A stretch of 64,000 nt of DNA from Palsa-883 sp963847615 (GCA_963847615.1 CAWKAN010000014.1:62001-126000), one strand, 5' to 3'; counted from the stretch's first letter, positions 8,860 to 17,910 are shown. Notes: a model not told the origin generated them from the letters alone. Program-made: numbers and translations.

Positions 8860-10671
8860 TCAGTAAACGCGCTTCTTCGGCGGGAACACCGAGACGTCGT
8901 TGGTCAGCGTCCGCAGCTTCACCGCCCGATAGTCCAGCCGCACCGCGCCCTGGTCGTCGCACCAGGCCAGCGTGTGCTTCATCCATTCCTGGTCGTCGCG
9001 CTCGGGGAACTCGTCGTGCGCGTGTGCGCCGCGGCTTTCGTGGCGTGCCTCGGCGCCGACCATGGTGGTCATGGCGTTGCCCATCAGGTTCTGCAGCTCC
9101 AGCGCCTCCATCAGGTCGCTGTTCCAGATCAGGCTGTTGTCGGCCACCGACATGTCGTCCAGGGCGCGCCAGACCCGCTGCATCTCGGCCACCCCGCGCG
9201 CCAGCGTCTTGCTGTTGCGGAACACCGCGGCATGCGTCTGCATGGTGCGCTGCATGTCCAGCCGCAGCTCGGCCACCTTGGTGCCGCCGGCGGCGTGGCG
9301 GGTGCGATCGAACCGGTCGAGCGAGGCCTCGCCGGCCTTGGCCGGCAGCGCGGGCTGGCTGGCCCCGGGCTTGATGATCTCCGCGGCGCGGATGGCGGCG
9401 GCACGGCCGAACACCACGATGTCGAGCAGCGAGTTGCAGCCCAGCCGGTTGGCGCCATGCACCGAGACGCAGGCGCCCTCGCCGATCGCCATCAGGCCCG
9501 GAACGATCGCATCCTCGTCGTCGCGGGTCGGGCGCAGCACCTGGGCGTGCACGTTGGTCGGCACGCCGCCCATGTTGTAGTGCACGGTCGGCAGCACCGG
9601 GATCGGCGCCTTGGTCACATCGACGCCGGCGAACACCTTCGCCGTCTCGGAGATCCCCGGCAGCCGCTCGTGCAGCAGCGCGGCACCGAGCTGTTCGAGA
9701 TGCAGCATGATGTAATTCTTGTCCGGGCCGCAGCCGCGGCCCTCATTGATCTCGATCGTCATCGAGCGCGAGACCACGTCGCGGCTGGCCAGGTCCTTGG
9801 CGGTCGGCGCATAGCGCTCCATGAAGCGCTCGCCTTCGGAATTGGTCAGGTAGCCGCCCTCGCCGCGCGCGCCCTCGGTGATCAGGCAGCCGGCGGGGAA
9901 GATGCCGGTGGGGTGGAACTGCACGAACTCCATGTCCTGGCACGGCAGGCCGGCGCGCAGCACCATGCCGTTGCCGTCGCCGGTGCAGGTGTGCGCCGAG
10001 GTGCAGGACAGGAAGGCGCGCCCATAGCCCCCGGTCGCCAGCACGACGATCTGGGCGCGGAAGCGGTGGATCGTGCCGTCGTCCAGGTTCCACGCCATCA
10101 CGCCGCGGCACGCGCCGTCCTGGTCCATGATCAGGTCGAGCGCGAAATATTCGACGAAGAACTCGACCTCGTGCTTCAGGCTTTGTTGATACAGCGTGTG
10201 CAGGATCGCATGGCCGGTGCGATCGGCGGCGGCACAGGCGCGGTGTGCCGGCGCCTGGCCGTACTCCATCATGTGGCCGCCGAACGGGCGCTGGTAGATC
10301 TTGCCGTCCTCGGTGCGGCTGAACGGCACGCCGAAATGTTCCAGTTCGTGCACCGCCGGCACCGCCTCGCGGCACATGTATTCGATGGCGTCCTGGTCAC
10401 CCAGCCAGTCCGATCCCTTGACGGTGTCGTACATGTGCCAGCGCCACTCGTCCGCACCCATGTTGCCGAGCGAGGCGGAGACGCCGCCCTGCGCGGCCAC
10501 GGTGTGGCTGCGCGTCGGGAACACCTTGGTGATGCAGGCGGTCTTCAACCCCGCCGCGCCCATCCCGAGCGTCGCGCGCAGGCCGGAGCCGCCGGCGCCG
10601 ACCACCACCACGTCATAGGTGTGGTCGACGATGTTGTAGGCTCGCGTCGAAGGCAGGGTGATCGCGTTCAT
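8860..10671 (-). CDS. sdhA: Succinate dehydrogenase flavoprotein subunit
   Basis: A 603-aa FAD subunit that oxidises succinate to fumarate in the TCA cycle on the inner face of the membrane. It shows the N-terminal dinucleotide fold VVVGAGGSGLRA (~22-33), the histidine that carries covalent FAD in RSHTVAAQGG, the substrate-site EFVQFHPTG and TEGARGEGG, HYNMGGVPTN, and the C-terminal ESRGAHAHDEFPERDD. Length is normal. It is preceded by sdhD (43 bp gap) and followed by sdhB (21 bp gap), giving the order sdhC-D-A-B on the minus strand. Confidence 0.97.
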   Translation of the reverse strand: MNAITLPSTRAYNIVDHTYDVVVVGAGGSGLRATLGMGAAGLKTACITKVFPTRSHTVAAQGGVSASLGNMGADEWRWHMYDTVKGSDWLGDQDAIEYMCREAVPAVHELEHFGVPFSRTEDGKIYQRPFGGHMMEYGQAPAHRACAAADRTGHAILHTLYQQSLKHEVEFFVEYFALDLIMDQDGACRGVMAWNLDDGTIHRFRAQIVVLATGGYGRAFLSCTSAHTCTGDGNGMVLRAGLPCQDMEFVQFHPTGIFPAGCLITEGARGEGGYLTNSEGERFMERYAPTAKDLASRDVVSRSMTIEINEGRGCGPDKNYIMLHLEQLGAALLHERLPGISETAKVFAGVDVTKAPIPVLPTVHYNMGGVPTNVHAQVLRPTRDDEDAIVPGLMAIGEGACVSVHGANRLGCNSLLDIVVFGRAAAIRAAEIIKPGASQPALPAKAGEASLDRFDRTRHAAGGTKVAELRLDMQRTMQTHAAVFRNSKTLARGVAEMQRVWRALDDMSVADNSLIWNSDLMEALELQNLMGNAMTTMVGAEARHESRGAHAHDEFPERDDQEWMKHTLAWCDDQGAVRLDYRAVKLRTLTNDVSVFPPKKRVY

Positions 10672-10714
10672 TGTCGGCCCATAAGTTGCCAGCCCATTGG
10701 TCGCAAGTTTCGGC

Positions 10715-11119
10715 CTACAGGCCCAGCTTCAGGATGGACACCAGGCAGGCCAGTGCCAGCAGCACGATCACGCCCTTGAGCACCAGCAGCGTGGCCAGCC
10801 GCGTCGTCTCGCGCGGGACATAGTCCTCGATCACCACCTGCACGCCCAGCGCCAGATGGTAGAAAGTGGCCAGCACCAGGGCGATGAACAGCACCATCGG
10901 GACCGGCCCGCCGATCCAGGCCAGCATGGCGGCGTGCGAGGCACCGACCAGGCGCAACGCCGCATAGATGAACCACAGGCTCAGCGGCACCAGCGCCACG
11001 GCGGTCACCCGCTGCGCCCACCACTGCGTCACCCCGGCCTTCGCCGCGCCCAGTCCGCGCGCGCGGCCGAGTTGCGAGCGCATGATGTGAACCTGGGGGG
11101 GCTTGTTCGTTTCGGACAT
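10715..11119 (-). CDS. sdhD: Succinate dehydrogenase membrane anchor subunit SdhD
   Basis: A 134-aa membrane anchor of complex II with three predicted helices: near residues 38-58 (TAVALVPLSLWFIYAAL), 68-92 and 108-132. The helix-2 histidine in YHLALGVQVVIEDYV is the expected heme b ligand, followed by the family's D-Y pair. The N-terminal RSQLGRARGLGAAKAGVTQW is typical of alphaproteobacterial SdhD. It starts 8 bp after the sdhC stop, indicating co-translation. Confidence 0.93.
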   Translation of the reverse strand: MSETNKPPQVHIMRSQLGRARGLGAAKAGVTQWWAQRVTAVALVPLSLWFIYAALRLVGASHAAMLAWIGGPVPMVLFIALVLATFYHLALGVQVVIEDYVPRETTRLATLLVLKGVIVLLALACLVSILKLGL

Positions 11120-11127
11120 GGCCGCCC

Positions 11128-11559
11128 TCACCGGATCACAAAGCCGATGATCCACACCAGAACGGTGAGAATCACGGAAGCCGCCGCCACCGCCCGGCCA
11201 GTGGCGAGATACGCCGCCTTCTCGAAGCCGAGCCCGAGATCCCAGCCCATATGGCGGATGCCGTTGCAGAGGTGAAAGAACAGCGAAAACGTCCAGCCGA
11301 ACAGCATCAGTAGCCCGATCGGCGAGGCAATGAACCACTGCACGGTGGCGAAGGAAGCGGGCGAGGTGGCCGCGGCCACCAGCCACCAGGTCAGCAGCAA
11401 CGTTCCGACGCCAAGGCCGAGGCCGGTGATACGGTGCAGGCCCGACAGGACGGTGGTGAAGTCCAGCCGATAGTCCATCAAATGCGGCGACAGCGGTCGG
11501 TGAACCAGTCTGCCGTCGGAAGCGCGCCCCAGCATCAGCGCATCACGGACGTCTTTCAC
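11128..11559 (-). CDS. sdhC: Succinate dehydrogenase cytochrome b556 subunit SdhC
   Basis: A 143-aa membrane anchor. RPLSPHLMDYRL is the usual N-terminal signature; HRITGLGLGVGTLLLTWW begins helix 1, and the heme-ligand region FHLCNGIRHMGWDLG is complete. Three TM helices are apparent. The start is a GTG at 11559 with AGGAG seven nt upstream, favoured because no ATG fits. First gene of sdhCDAB; the multi-hairpin element at 11664-11993 separates it from the upstream SDR gene. Confidence 0.94.
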   Translation of the reverse strand: MKDVRDALMLGRASDGRLVHRPLSPHLMDYRLDFTTVLSGLHRITGLGLGVGTLLLTWWLVAAATSPASFATVQWFIASPIGLLMLFGWTFSLFFHLCNGIRHMGWDLGLGFEKAAYLATGRAVAAASVILTVLVWIIGFVIR

Positions 11560-11663
11560 GTAGTGACTCCTGATCGTCCTATCCGGCCACCTCGGAAGGG
11601 CCGGAGCCGTTGCGGTTCCATACTCGTGCCCCCGGCCATGGTCAACGCGCCGCCCGTGCAGCA

Positions 11664-11993
11664 GGGACAATCGGATGAACCGAGGAAGGCCGGGGCTTCG
11701 CCCCGGACCCCACCAAGGGGCGCTGCCCCCCATGGTACCATTGGGGAACCCCGCCAAGGGCAGCGGCCCTTGGAACCCTTCACTTGATTGGGTGAGAGGG
11801 AGGGGGGCTGATGGCACGGGCATCCTGGCGGCGATCGCCGCCAGGATGCCCGTGCCGTCGGCCCCCCTCCCTCTCACCCAATCCAATGGATGGATTGCAA
11901 AGGCCGCTGCCTTTGCTGGGGGTCCAGGGGGCAAAGCCCCCTGGCGGGTTTCAGGGCGGAGCCCTGACCTTCCCCTGGTTCATCCGATTGCCC
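11664..11993. repeat. Multi-hairpin repeat element, copy 3
   Basis: A full 330-bp copy: outer arms (GGGACAATCGGATGAACC at 11664 pairing with the end at 11993), hairpins GGGGCTTCGCCCC, AGGGGCGCTGCCCC, AAAGGCCGCTGCCTTT and GGGGGCAAAGCCCCC, and a central ~102-bp inverted repeat (11784-11885, centre GGCGATCGCC, three mismatches). The central palindrome differs entirely from that of copy 1. The right arm contains the stop codon of the minus-strand SDR gene. It separates that gene from sdhC. Confidence 0.88.
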
Positions 11994-12762
11994 CGGCCGC
12001 CTGGGTGGGTCGGCTCAGCGGCAGGCCCAGGGTGCCGGCGCGCGAGCCGCCGTCGGCGCGCCAGGAGGCGCCGGTCACCCATTCCGTCTCCCGCGAGCAC
12101 AGGAACACCACGACGCGGGCGATGTCGTCCGGCGTGCCGGCACGGCCGAGCGGGATGCCCTGGGTGATCGCTTCGACATAGGCGACGCTGAGCGGGTTCA
12201 CCTCGCTGTTCACCTCGACGTAGCCGGGCGCGACGGCGTTCACCCGGATGCCGTGGGCGGCGAATTCCAGCGCGAAGGCGCGGGTCAGCATCTCCGCGCC
12301 CGCCTTCGAGGTGCAGTAGTGCGCGGCGCCGATGCGGGCGCGCTCCGCCGCGCCCGAGGTGATGTTGACGATGGCACCGGGCAGCCCGCGTGCGACCAAC
12401 CGGCGGCAGCACTCCTGGGACACCAGGAACATGCCCTTGAGGTTGACATCCAGCACGCGGTCCCAGGCGGCCTCGGTCATCTCCAGGATCGGGTCGCAGG
12501 GATAGATGCCGGCGGCGTTCACCAGAATGTCGATAGGGCCACCCAGCGCGGCCTCGGCGGCGTCGAACGCGGCGGGGACGGCGCCTGCCTGGCGCACATC
12601 GAGTGGCACGAACACGGTCCCGTCAGGCCGCGCCGGCGGTTGGCGCAGATCGGCGATGGCGACGGTTGCACCGGCGGCCGTGAGTGCGCCCGCGACCGCC
12701 CCGCCGATGCCGCCCGTGCCGCCGGTCACCAAGGCGCGGCGAGCGGTTAGGTCTGAGGTCAT
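11980..12762 (-). CDS. SDR-family NAD(P)-dependent oxidoreductase
   Basis: A 260-aa classical short-chain dehydrogenase. It has the cofactor motif TGGTGGIGG near the N-terminus, NAAG in DILVNAAGIYP, the catalytic set S in NITSGAA and Y-C-T-S-K (HYCTSKAG), and the usual VAPGYVEV after the active site. FabG-like length and pattern. The substrate cannot be told from sequence. Start ATG at 12762 has GGAGGAG upstream; 28 in-frame codons further upstream are encoded by a repeat and are unlikely to be translated. The stop codon lies within the adjacent repeat element. Confidence 0.9.
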   Translation of the reverse strand: MTSDLTARRALVTGGTGGIGGAVAGALTAAGATVAIADLRQPPARPDGTVFVPLDVRQAGAVPAAFDAAEAALGGPIDILVNAAGIYPCDPILEMTEAAWDRVLDVNLKGMFLVSQECCRRLVARGLPGAIVNITSGAAERARIGAAHYCTSKAGAEMLTRAFALEFAAHGIRVNAVAPGYVEVNSEVNPLSVAYVEAITQGIPLGRAGTPDDIARVVVFLCSRETEWVTGASWRADGGSRAGTLGLPLSRPTQAAGAIG

Positions 12763-12772
12763 TGCATGCTCC

Positions 12773-12886
12773 TCCCCCTCCCCTTGCGGGAGGGGGATGG
12801 GGGGAGGGGTTCCATTAGGCACGATGCTTCGGCGGGATACTGGCACGAACCCCTCCGCCTAACCCCCTCCCGCAAGGGGAGGGGGA
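12773..12886. repeat. 24-bp perfect inverted repeat between SDR gene and pntB
   Basis: Arms 12773-12796 and 12863-12886 are exact reverse complements rich in CCCCTCCC and GGGAGGGG, separated by 66 bp. The same purine/pyrimidine-rich motif recurs, less perfectly, around 22290-22345 and 22700-22740. It may terminate pntB transcription before the SDR gene. Confidence 0.8.
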
Positions 12887-12905
12887 ACATGCTACACCTT
12901 ACCCC

Positions 12906-14309
12906 TCAGTGCCCCAGCGCCCGGACGATCTCCTCGGTCATCTTTTTCGCGTCGCCGAACAGCATCATCGTGTTCGGCCGGAAGAACAGCTCGTTGTCCA
13001 CCCCGGCATAGCCCGACGCCAGCGAGCGCTTGACGAACAGCACCGTTGCCGCCTTCTCCACGTCGAGGATCGGCATGCCGTAGATCGCCGATTTCGGGTC
13101 GGTCTTCGCCGCCGGGTTGGTCACGTCGTTGGCGCCGATCACATAGGCCACGTCGGCGGTGGAGAATTCGTTGTTGATCTCCTCCAGCTCGAACACCTCG
13201 TCGTACGGCACGTTGGCCTCGGCCAGCAGCACGTTCATGTGCCCGGGCATGCGCCCGGCCACCGGGTGGATGGCGTATTTCACCACCACGCCTTCCTTCT
13301 TCAGCGTGTCCGCCATCTCGCGCAGCGCGTGCTGCGCCTGCGCCACCGCCATGCCGTAGCCGGGCACGATGATCACCTTCGAGGCATTCTTCAGGATGAA
13401 CGCCGCGTCATCGGCGTTGCCGCTCTTCACCGTGCGGTCGCCGGCCGGCCCGCCGGCCGCCGCGCCGCCGGTATCGGTGCCGAACCCGCCCAGCAGCACG
13501 TTGAAGATGCTGCGGTTCATGCCCTTGCACATGATGTAGGACAGGATCGCGCCCGAGGAGCCGACCAGCGAGCCGGTGATGATCAGCGCCATGTTCTGGA
13601 TGGTGAAGCCGATGCCCGCCGCCGCCCAGCCGGAGTAGCTGTTCAGCATCGAGACCACCACCGGCATGTCGGCGCCGCCGATCGGGATGATGATCAGGAA
13701 GCCGATGGCAAACGCCAGCAGCGCGATCGCCCAGAACACCACCTGGTGCCCGGTGGCGATGAACGCCACGACCAGCAGCAGCAGCAGGATGGCGAGCCCC
13801 AGGTTCAGCTTGTGCTGGCCGGGGAAGGTGATCGGCGAGCCGCTCATCAGCGCCTGCAGCTTGGCGAACGCGATCACCGAGCCGGAGAAGGTGATGGCGC
13901 CGATCGCCAGGCCGAGCGACATCTCGATCAGGCTCTCGGCGTGGATGTGGCCGAGCGTGCCGATGCCGAAGGCCTGCGGCGCGTTCAGCGCCGCGGCGGC
14001 GACGAACACCGCGGCCATGCCGACCAGCGAGTGGAACGCCGCGACCAGCTGCGGCAGCGCGGTCATCTTGATGCGCTGGGCGACGACGGCACCGACCGAA
14101 CCGCCGATGACGATGCCCAGCACGATCAGCCCGTAGCCGGTGAGCGCCATGCCCTGGTGCAGCAGCGTGGCGGCCACGGCGATCACCATGCCGATCATGC
14201 CGAACAGGTTGCCGCGGCGCGAGGTGACCGGGCTGGACAGCCCACGCAGCGCCAGGATGAACAGCACGCCGGCGACGAGATAGGCGAGCGCGGTAAGATC
14301 AGCGGACAT
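12906..14309 (-). CDS. pntB: Proton-translocating NAD(P) transhydrogenase subunit beta
   Basis: A 467-aa subunit that couples proton entry to hydride transfer from NADH to NADP+, supplying NADPH. The N-terminal half has about eight or nine TM segments (e.g. FWAIALLAFAIGFLIIIPIG). The C-terminal domain III binds NADP(H): VIIVPGYGMAVAQAQHAL, then IHPVAGRMPGHMNVLLAEA and YVIGANDVTNPAA. Complete and of normal length. It starts 10 bp after pntA2, the last gene of a three-gene operon. Confidence 0.97.
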   Translation of the reverse strand: MSADLTALAYLVAGVLFILALRGLSSPVTSRRGNLFGMIGMVIAVAATLLHQGMALTGYGLIVLGIVIGGSVGAVVAQRIKMTALPQLVAAFHSLVGMAAVFVAAAALNAPQAFGIGTLGHIHAESLIEMSLGLAIGAITFSGSVIAFAKLQALMSGSPITFPGQHKLNLGLAILLLLLVVAFIATGHQVVFWAIALLAFAIGFLIIIPIGGADMPVVVSMLNSYSGWAAAGIGFTIQNMALIITGSLVGSSGAILSYIMCKGMNRSIFNVLLGGFGTDTGGAAAGGPAGDRTVKSGNADDAAFILKNASKVIIVPGYGMAVAQAQHALREMADTLKKEGVVVKYAIHPVAGRMPGHMNVLLAEANVPYDEVFELEEINNEFSTADVAYVIGANDVTNPAAKTDPKSAIYGMPILDVEKAATVLFVKRSLASGYAGVDNELFFRPNTMMLFGDAKKMTEEIVRALGH

Positions 14310-14319
14310 TGGCGTCGCC

Positions 14320-14712
14320 CTATTGCTTCTTCTTGAACATCGACAGCATGCGCTGGGTCACCAGGAAGCCGCCGAAGATGTTCACGCTGGCCAGGGTGAC
14401 GGCGACGAAGCCGAAGCCCATGGCCCAGCGATTGGTGCCGAGCCCGGTCGCCAGCATGGCACCGACCACGATCACCGAGGAGATCGCGTTGGTCACCGAC
14501 ATCAGCGGCGAGTGCAGCGCCGGCGTGACGTTCCACACCACGTAGTAGCCAACGAAGCAGGCCATCACGAACAGCGAGAACAGGAAGATGAACGGCCCGA
14601 TCATCGGGACGACCGCGGCAGCGCCGGCGGTCAGCGCCTGGGCATGCGTGGCCAGTTCCTGCGCGCTCGCGGCGAGCCGCGCCGCTTCCTGGGCGAGTTG
14701 AGTGGGATCCAT
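14320..14712 (-). CDS. pntA2: NAD(P) transhydrogenase subunit alpha part 2 (membrane part)
   Basis: A 130-aa membrane part of the alpha subunit, encoded separately as in many alphaproteobacteria. A short N-terminal region is followed by three or four TM helices (GPFIFLFSLFVMACFVGYYV, and SVIVVGAMLATG) and the conserved WNVTPALHSPLMSVTNAISS. The terminal KKKQ is cytoplasmic. 13-bp spacing to pntA1 and 10 bp to pntB indicate one transcript. Confidence 0.94.
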   Translation of the reverse strand: MDPTQLAQEAARLAASAQELATHAQALTAGAAAVVPMIGPFIFLFSLFVMACFVGYYVVWNVTPALHSPLMSVTNAISSVIVVGAMLATGLGTNRWAMGFGFVAVTLASVNIFGGFLVTQRMLSMFKKKQ

Positions 14713-14725
14713 CGCAACCTCTCGG

Positions 14726-15865
14726 TCAGGCGGCTTGGGCGGGCTGGAAGTTCGGGTGCACCACCGCGCCGCCGCGGGTCAGCATGACACCCTTCACGAT
14801 CTCGTCGGTCTCCGGCAGCTGCGGCGCCTTCGTCTCCTTGTCCCAGAACGTGCTGAGGAAGGTGAACAGGTTGCGCGCATAGAGTGCCGAGGCGGCCACC
14901 GGAATGCGCCCGGGCCAGTTGTACCAGCCGAGCACCGTGACGCCGTTGGCCGTGGTGACGCTCTGCCCGGGCACGGTGGCGGCGCAGTTGCCGCCGGCGT
15001 CGGCGGCAAGGTCGATGATCACGCTGCCGGGGCGCATCGAGTCCACCATCGGCTGCGTCACGATCACCGGCGCCTTGCGGCCCATCACCAGCGCGGTGCA
15101 GATGACGATGTCGTTCTTCGCCACGGTGGTGGCCATCAGCGCGGCCTGCTTCGCGCGGAATGCCTCGCTCATTTCCCGCGCATAGGCGCCGGTTTGGCCG
15201 GCGGTCTCCTCGTCCTCGACGCCGACGAAGCTGGCGCCGAGCGACTTGATCTCCTCCTTCGCCGCCGGGCGGACGTCGGTGGCGGAGACGATGGCGCCGA
15301 GCCGGCGGGCGGTGGCGATCGCCTGCAGGCCGGCGACGCCGGCGCCGATGATGAAGACGCGGGCCGGCGGCACGGTGCCGGCGGCGGTCATCATCATCGG
15401 GAAGCCGCGCGCGAAGGTGAAGGCCGACTCGATCACCGCGCGATAGCCGGCCAGGTTGGCCTGGCTGGACAGCACGTCCATCGACTGGGCGCGGGTGATG
15501 CGCGGCAGCAGCTCCATCGCCGCGCAATCGATGCCGGCCTCGGCCAGCGCCGGGATCAGCGTGGGATCGGCGAAGGCGCCGGCGGTGCAGACCAGCAGCG
15601 CGCCGCGCGGGATCAGGGCAAGTTGCTCGGGCAGCGGCGCCTGGACGGCGAAGACGACGCCGGCGCCACCCAGCGCGGCGGCGGGATCGGGGCAGAGCTC
15701 GGCCCCGGCGGCGGCGAACTCGGGGTCCGGGATGGCGGCGGCGGCGCCGGCGCCGGCCTCGATCGCCACCGTCAGGCCAAGTCCGACCAACCGCTTCACC
15801 GTGTCGGGGGTCGCCGCGACGCGGGTTTCCGATCCGCGCCGCTCCTTCAGCACCGCAAGGCGCAT
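14726..15865 (-). CDS. pntA1: NAD(P) transhydrogenase subunit alpha part 1 (NAD-binding)
   Basis: A 379-aa soluble domain I that binds NAD(H), related to alanine dehydrogenase. The family start MRLAVLKERRGSETRVA is followed by the alanine dehydrogenase/PNT N-terminal domain and the dinucleotide fold VFIIGAGVAGLQAIATAR. RAQSMDVLSSQANLAGYRAV is the conserved central segment. The start at 15865 is preferred to the ATG at 15874 because GAAGG directly abuts the latter, whereas it sits 9 nt before the former. First gene of pntA1-A2-B. Confidence 0.95.
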   Translation of the reverse strand: MRLAVLKERRGSETRVAATPDTVKRLVGLGLTVAIEAGAGAAAAIPDPEFAAAGAELCPDPAAALGGAGVVFAVQAPLPEQLALIPRGALLVCTAGAFADPTLIPALAEAGIDCAAMELLPRITRAQSMDVLSSQANLAGYRAVIESAFTFARGFPMMMTAAGTVPPARVFIIGAGVAGLQAIATARRLGAIVSATDVRPAAKEEIKSLGASFVGVEDEETAGQTGAYAREMSEAFRAKQAALMATTVAKNDIVICTALVMGRKAPVIVTQPMVDSMRPGSVIIDLAADAGGNCAATVPGQSVTTANGVTVLGWYNWPGRIPVAASALYARNLFTFLSTFWDKETKAPQLPETDEIVKGVMLTRGGAVVHPNFQPAQAA

Positions 15866-16397
15866 CCGCTTCATCCTTCACGCAGGGAAACCGGCCTTCC
15901 CGCCAAGGAATCCGGGCCCGCTCGGCGGTAGCGGCCGATTGAGCGGGCACCCAATGCACCGCGTCAACGCCCTGCGCAAGGGCCAGCCTGTGGCTCTTGG
16001 GTGATACCAGATTGGGGTTCAGCCCGACATTTTGCCTACTTTCAGAGCATCTTTGCCGTCTCATTTCCGGTGGTGCCGGGATTGGCCCGCTTTCGGTGGG
16101 CTTGACGGGGCGGTTCCATTCGGCCCGTGCGGCGCCGCCCCGGGGGGACGGCCACCATGCCGCCAGGCTGCGGGATGCGCGCATGGACAGGGACTTCGCC
16201 GCGGCAGGCGCTTGCAACCCTTCACTTTGGTGGGTGGGGGCAGAGGTCCGAACAGCGCGGCTTTGCCCCTGGTCTTCGCTCCGTGCATCCGGTTGCCGCC
16301 GCCCTGCGCCGGGGCGAATTGACACCGCGCTCGGCCGATGGCATGGCCGCCCGCTCGCGCGGGGCGTACCCGCCGGATTGTCATACGAGGCCACCGA
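15866..16397. other. 532-bp gap between pntA1 and the FYDLN gene
   Basis: No convincing coding sequence on either strand. It holds the divergent promoters of pntA1 and the FYDLN-acid gene. A GC-rich stretch near 16130-16270 (with CTTGCAACCCTTCACTTT) faintly resembles the internal part of the multi-hairpin elements and may be a decayed copy. No riboswitch or RNA gene was recognised. Confidence 0.45.
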
Positions 16398-16739
16398 ATG
16401 GCGAAGACCGAACTCGGCACCAAGCGCGTTTGCGTCGCCTGCAACACCCGGTTCTACGACCTTGCGAAATCGCCTGCGTTCTGCCCGAAATGCGGCACCG
16501 AGCAGCCGATCGAGCAGCCCCGTCTGCGCCGCCCCGGCGGCAACGTGTCCGACCAGAAACCGATCAAGAAGCCGGTGCCGGTGGCCGGCGGCGAAGATGC
16601 CGATCTGGTCGAGGTCGAGGGTGTCGAGGACGAGGCCGAGGAGGACGTCCTGGAGGACACCTCGGACCTCGAGGACGGCGACGATCCGATCGGCCCCGAG
16701 ATCGAGGTCGCGCCCGACACCGACGAAGTCGAGCGCTGA
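16398..16739 (+). CDS. TIGR02300-family (FYDLN acid) protein
   Basis: A 113-aa protein with an N-terminal zinc-ribbon-like half, KRVCVACNTRFYDLAKSP then FCPKCG (C-x2-C twice), including the family's FYDL motif. The C-terminal half is almost wholly acidic (EVEGVEDEAEEDVLEDTSDL). The family is confined to Alphaproteobacteria and its function is unknown; rpoE-like length and acidic tail have suggested transcription-related roles, which is speculative. The start at MAKTELG matches the family; upstream in-frame codons are not conserved. Confidence 0.9.
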   Translation: MAKTELGTKRVCVACNTRFYDLAKSPAFCPKCGTEQPIEQPRLRRPGGNVSDQKPIKKPVPVAGGEDADLVEVEGVEDEAEEDVLEDTSDLEDGDDPIGPEIEVAPDTDEVER

Positions 16740-16798
16740 GCCAGGCGCTCCCTGCGGCATCGGCGGCGGGGTGGATCGGCCGGATCGCATGGTGTTCC

Positions 16799-16846
16799 TT
16801 GGGGCTTCCCGGGGGGGGGCTTCCCGGGGGGGCTTCCTTGCCGGCG
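16799..16846. repeat. Short G-rich tandem repeat upstream of thiS
   Basis: About 2.5 copies of GGGGCTTCCCGGGGG, ending 28 bp before thiS. G-runs up to nine bases could form a G-quadruplex or cause slippage and sequencing error. Confidence 0.75.
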
Positions 16847-16873
16847 CCCCGCCACGGTTCCATACTTGGCGCC

Positions 16874-17086
16874 ATGCAGACCTGTGTGAGCCTGACGCTG
16901 AATGGCGAAAACCGCAGTTTCGACGGGCCGTTGAGCGTGGATGGCCTGCTGGGCCGGCTCGGCCTCGATCGCCGCAAGGTCGCCGTGGAACGCAATCAGT
17001 CGATCGTTCCGCGCTCCAGCTATGCCGAAACCTGGCTTGCCAGCGGCGATGCGATCGAGATCGTGCACTTCATCGGAGGAGGTTGA
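16874..17086 (+). CDS. thiS: Sulfur carrier protein ThiS
   Basis: A 70-aa ubiquitin-fold protein that carries sulfur as a C-terminal thiocarboxylate for thiazole synthesis in thiamine biosynthesis. The mandatory Gly-Gly end is present (HFIGGG); VSLTLNGENRSFDGPLSVDG is the usual beta-grasp start and VERNQSIVPRS is conserved in the family. It stops 2 bp before thiG, indicating tight coupling. No TPP riboswitch sequence is recognisable upstream. Confidence 0.93.
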   Translation: MQTCVSLTLNGENRSFDGPLSVDGLLGRLGLDRRKVAVERNQSIVPRSSYAETWLASGDAIEIVHFIGGG

Positions 17087-17088
17087 CG

Positions 17089-17910
17089 ATGAACGCAACG
17101 ATACCAGCCGACGGCGCCGCCGCGGCGGTAGCCCCCACCGACGACGTCTGGACCGTTGCCGGCCGCCGCTTCCGCTCGCGGCTGATCGTCGGCACCGGCA
17201 AGTATAAGGACCTGGAGGAGACCGCCGCGGCGATCGCCGCCAGCGGCGCCGAGATCGTCACGGTCGCGGTCCGGCGGGTCAACCTGTCGGACCCCAAGGC
17301 GCCGATGCTGCAGGACTACGTCGATCCGAAGCAGATCACCTACCTGCCGAACACCGCCGGCTGCTTCACCGCCAACGAAGCGGTACGCACCCTGCGCCTG
17401 GCGCGCGAGGCCGGCGGCTGGAACCTGGTGAAGCTCGAGGTGCTCGGCCCGCCGCCGCTGCTGTACCCCGACATGCCCGGCACGTTCGAGGCGGCGGAGG
17501 TGCTGATCAAGGACGGGTTCGAGGTGATGGTCTACTGCGCCGACGACCCGCTGGCGGCCAAGCGGCTGGAGGAACTGGGCTGCGTGGCGATCATGCCGCT
17601 GGGCGCGCCGATCGGCTCCGGGCTCGGGCTGCAGAACCCGGCGATCCTCAGCATGATGATGGAGCAGGTGAAGGTGCCGTTCCTGGTCGATGCCGGGGTG
17701 GGCACGGCGTCCGACGCGGCGATCGCGATGGAGCTGGGCTGCGACGCGGTGCTGCTGAACTCGGCGATCGCGCTGGCGAAGGAGCCGGTGCGGATGGCGC
17801 GCGCGATGAAGCTGGCGGTGGAGGCGGGGCGGCTGGCCTACCTGGCCGGGCGGATGCCGCGGCGGATGGGCGCGGACCCGTCCAGCCCGCTGACCGGGCT
17901 GATCCGCTAG
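17089..17910 (+). CDS. thiG: Thiazole synthase ThiG
   Basis: A 273-aa TIM-barrel enzyme that joins ThiS thiocarboxylate sulfur, dehydroglycine and deoxyxylulose phosphate into the thiamine thiazole. The Schiff-base lysine is in NLVKLEVLG; other family segments are RLIVGTGKY, YLPNTAGC, IMPLGAPIGSGLG and DAGVGTASDAA. An N-terminal extension of ~20 residues (rich in Ala) precedes the core. No thiE, thiO or thiC follows within the window, so the rest of the pathway lies elsewhere. Confidence 0.96.
   Translation: MNATIPADGAAAAVAPTDDVWTVAGRRFRSRLIVGTGKYKDLEETAAAIAASGAEIVTVAVRRVNLSDPKAPMLQDYVDPKQITYLPNTAGCFTANEAVRTLRLAREAGGWNLVKLEVLGPPPLLYPDMPGTFEAAEVLIKDGFEVMVYCADDPLAAKRLEELGCVAIMPLGAPIGSGLGLQNPAILSMMMEQVKVPFLVDAGVGTASDAAIAMELGCDAVLLNSAIALAKEPVRMARAMKLAVEAGRLAYLAGRMPRRMGADPSSPLTGLIR

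Noticed and set aside
7837..10779. A 980-codon open frame on the plus strand across the sdh operon.
   Set aside because: It is antisense to the clear sdhA and sdhB genes; long antisense frames are expected at 70 % GC. Its composition (His/Arg/Gln/Ala) is typical of such shadows.
16740..16873. A TPP riboswitch in front of thiS-thiG.
   Set aside because: The conserved CUGAGA and terminal THI-box elements are absent.
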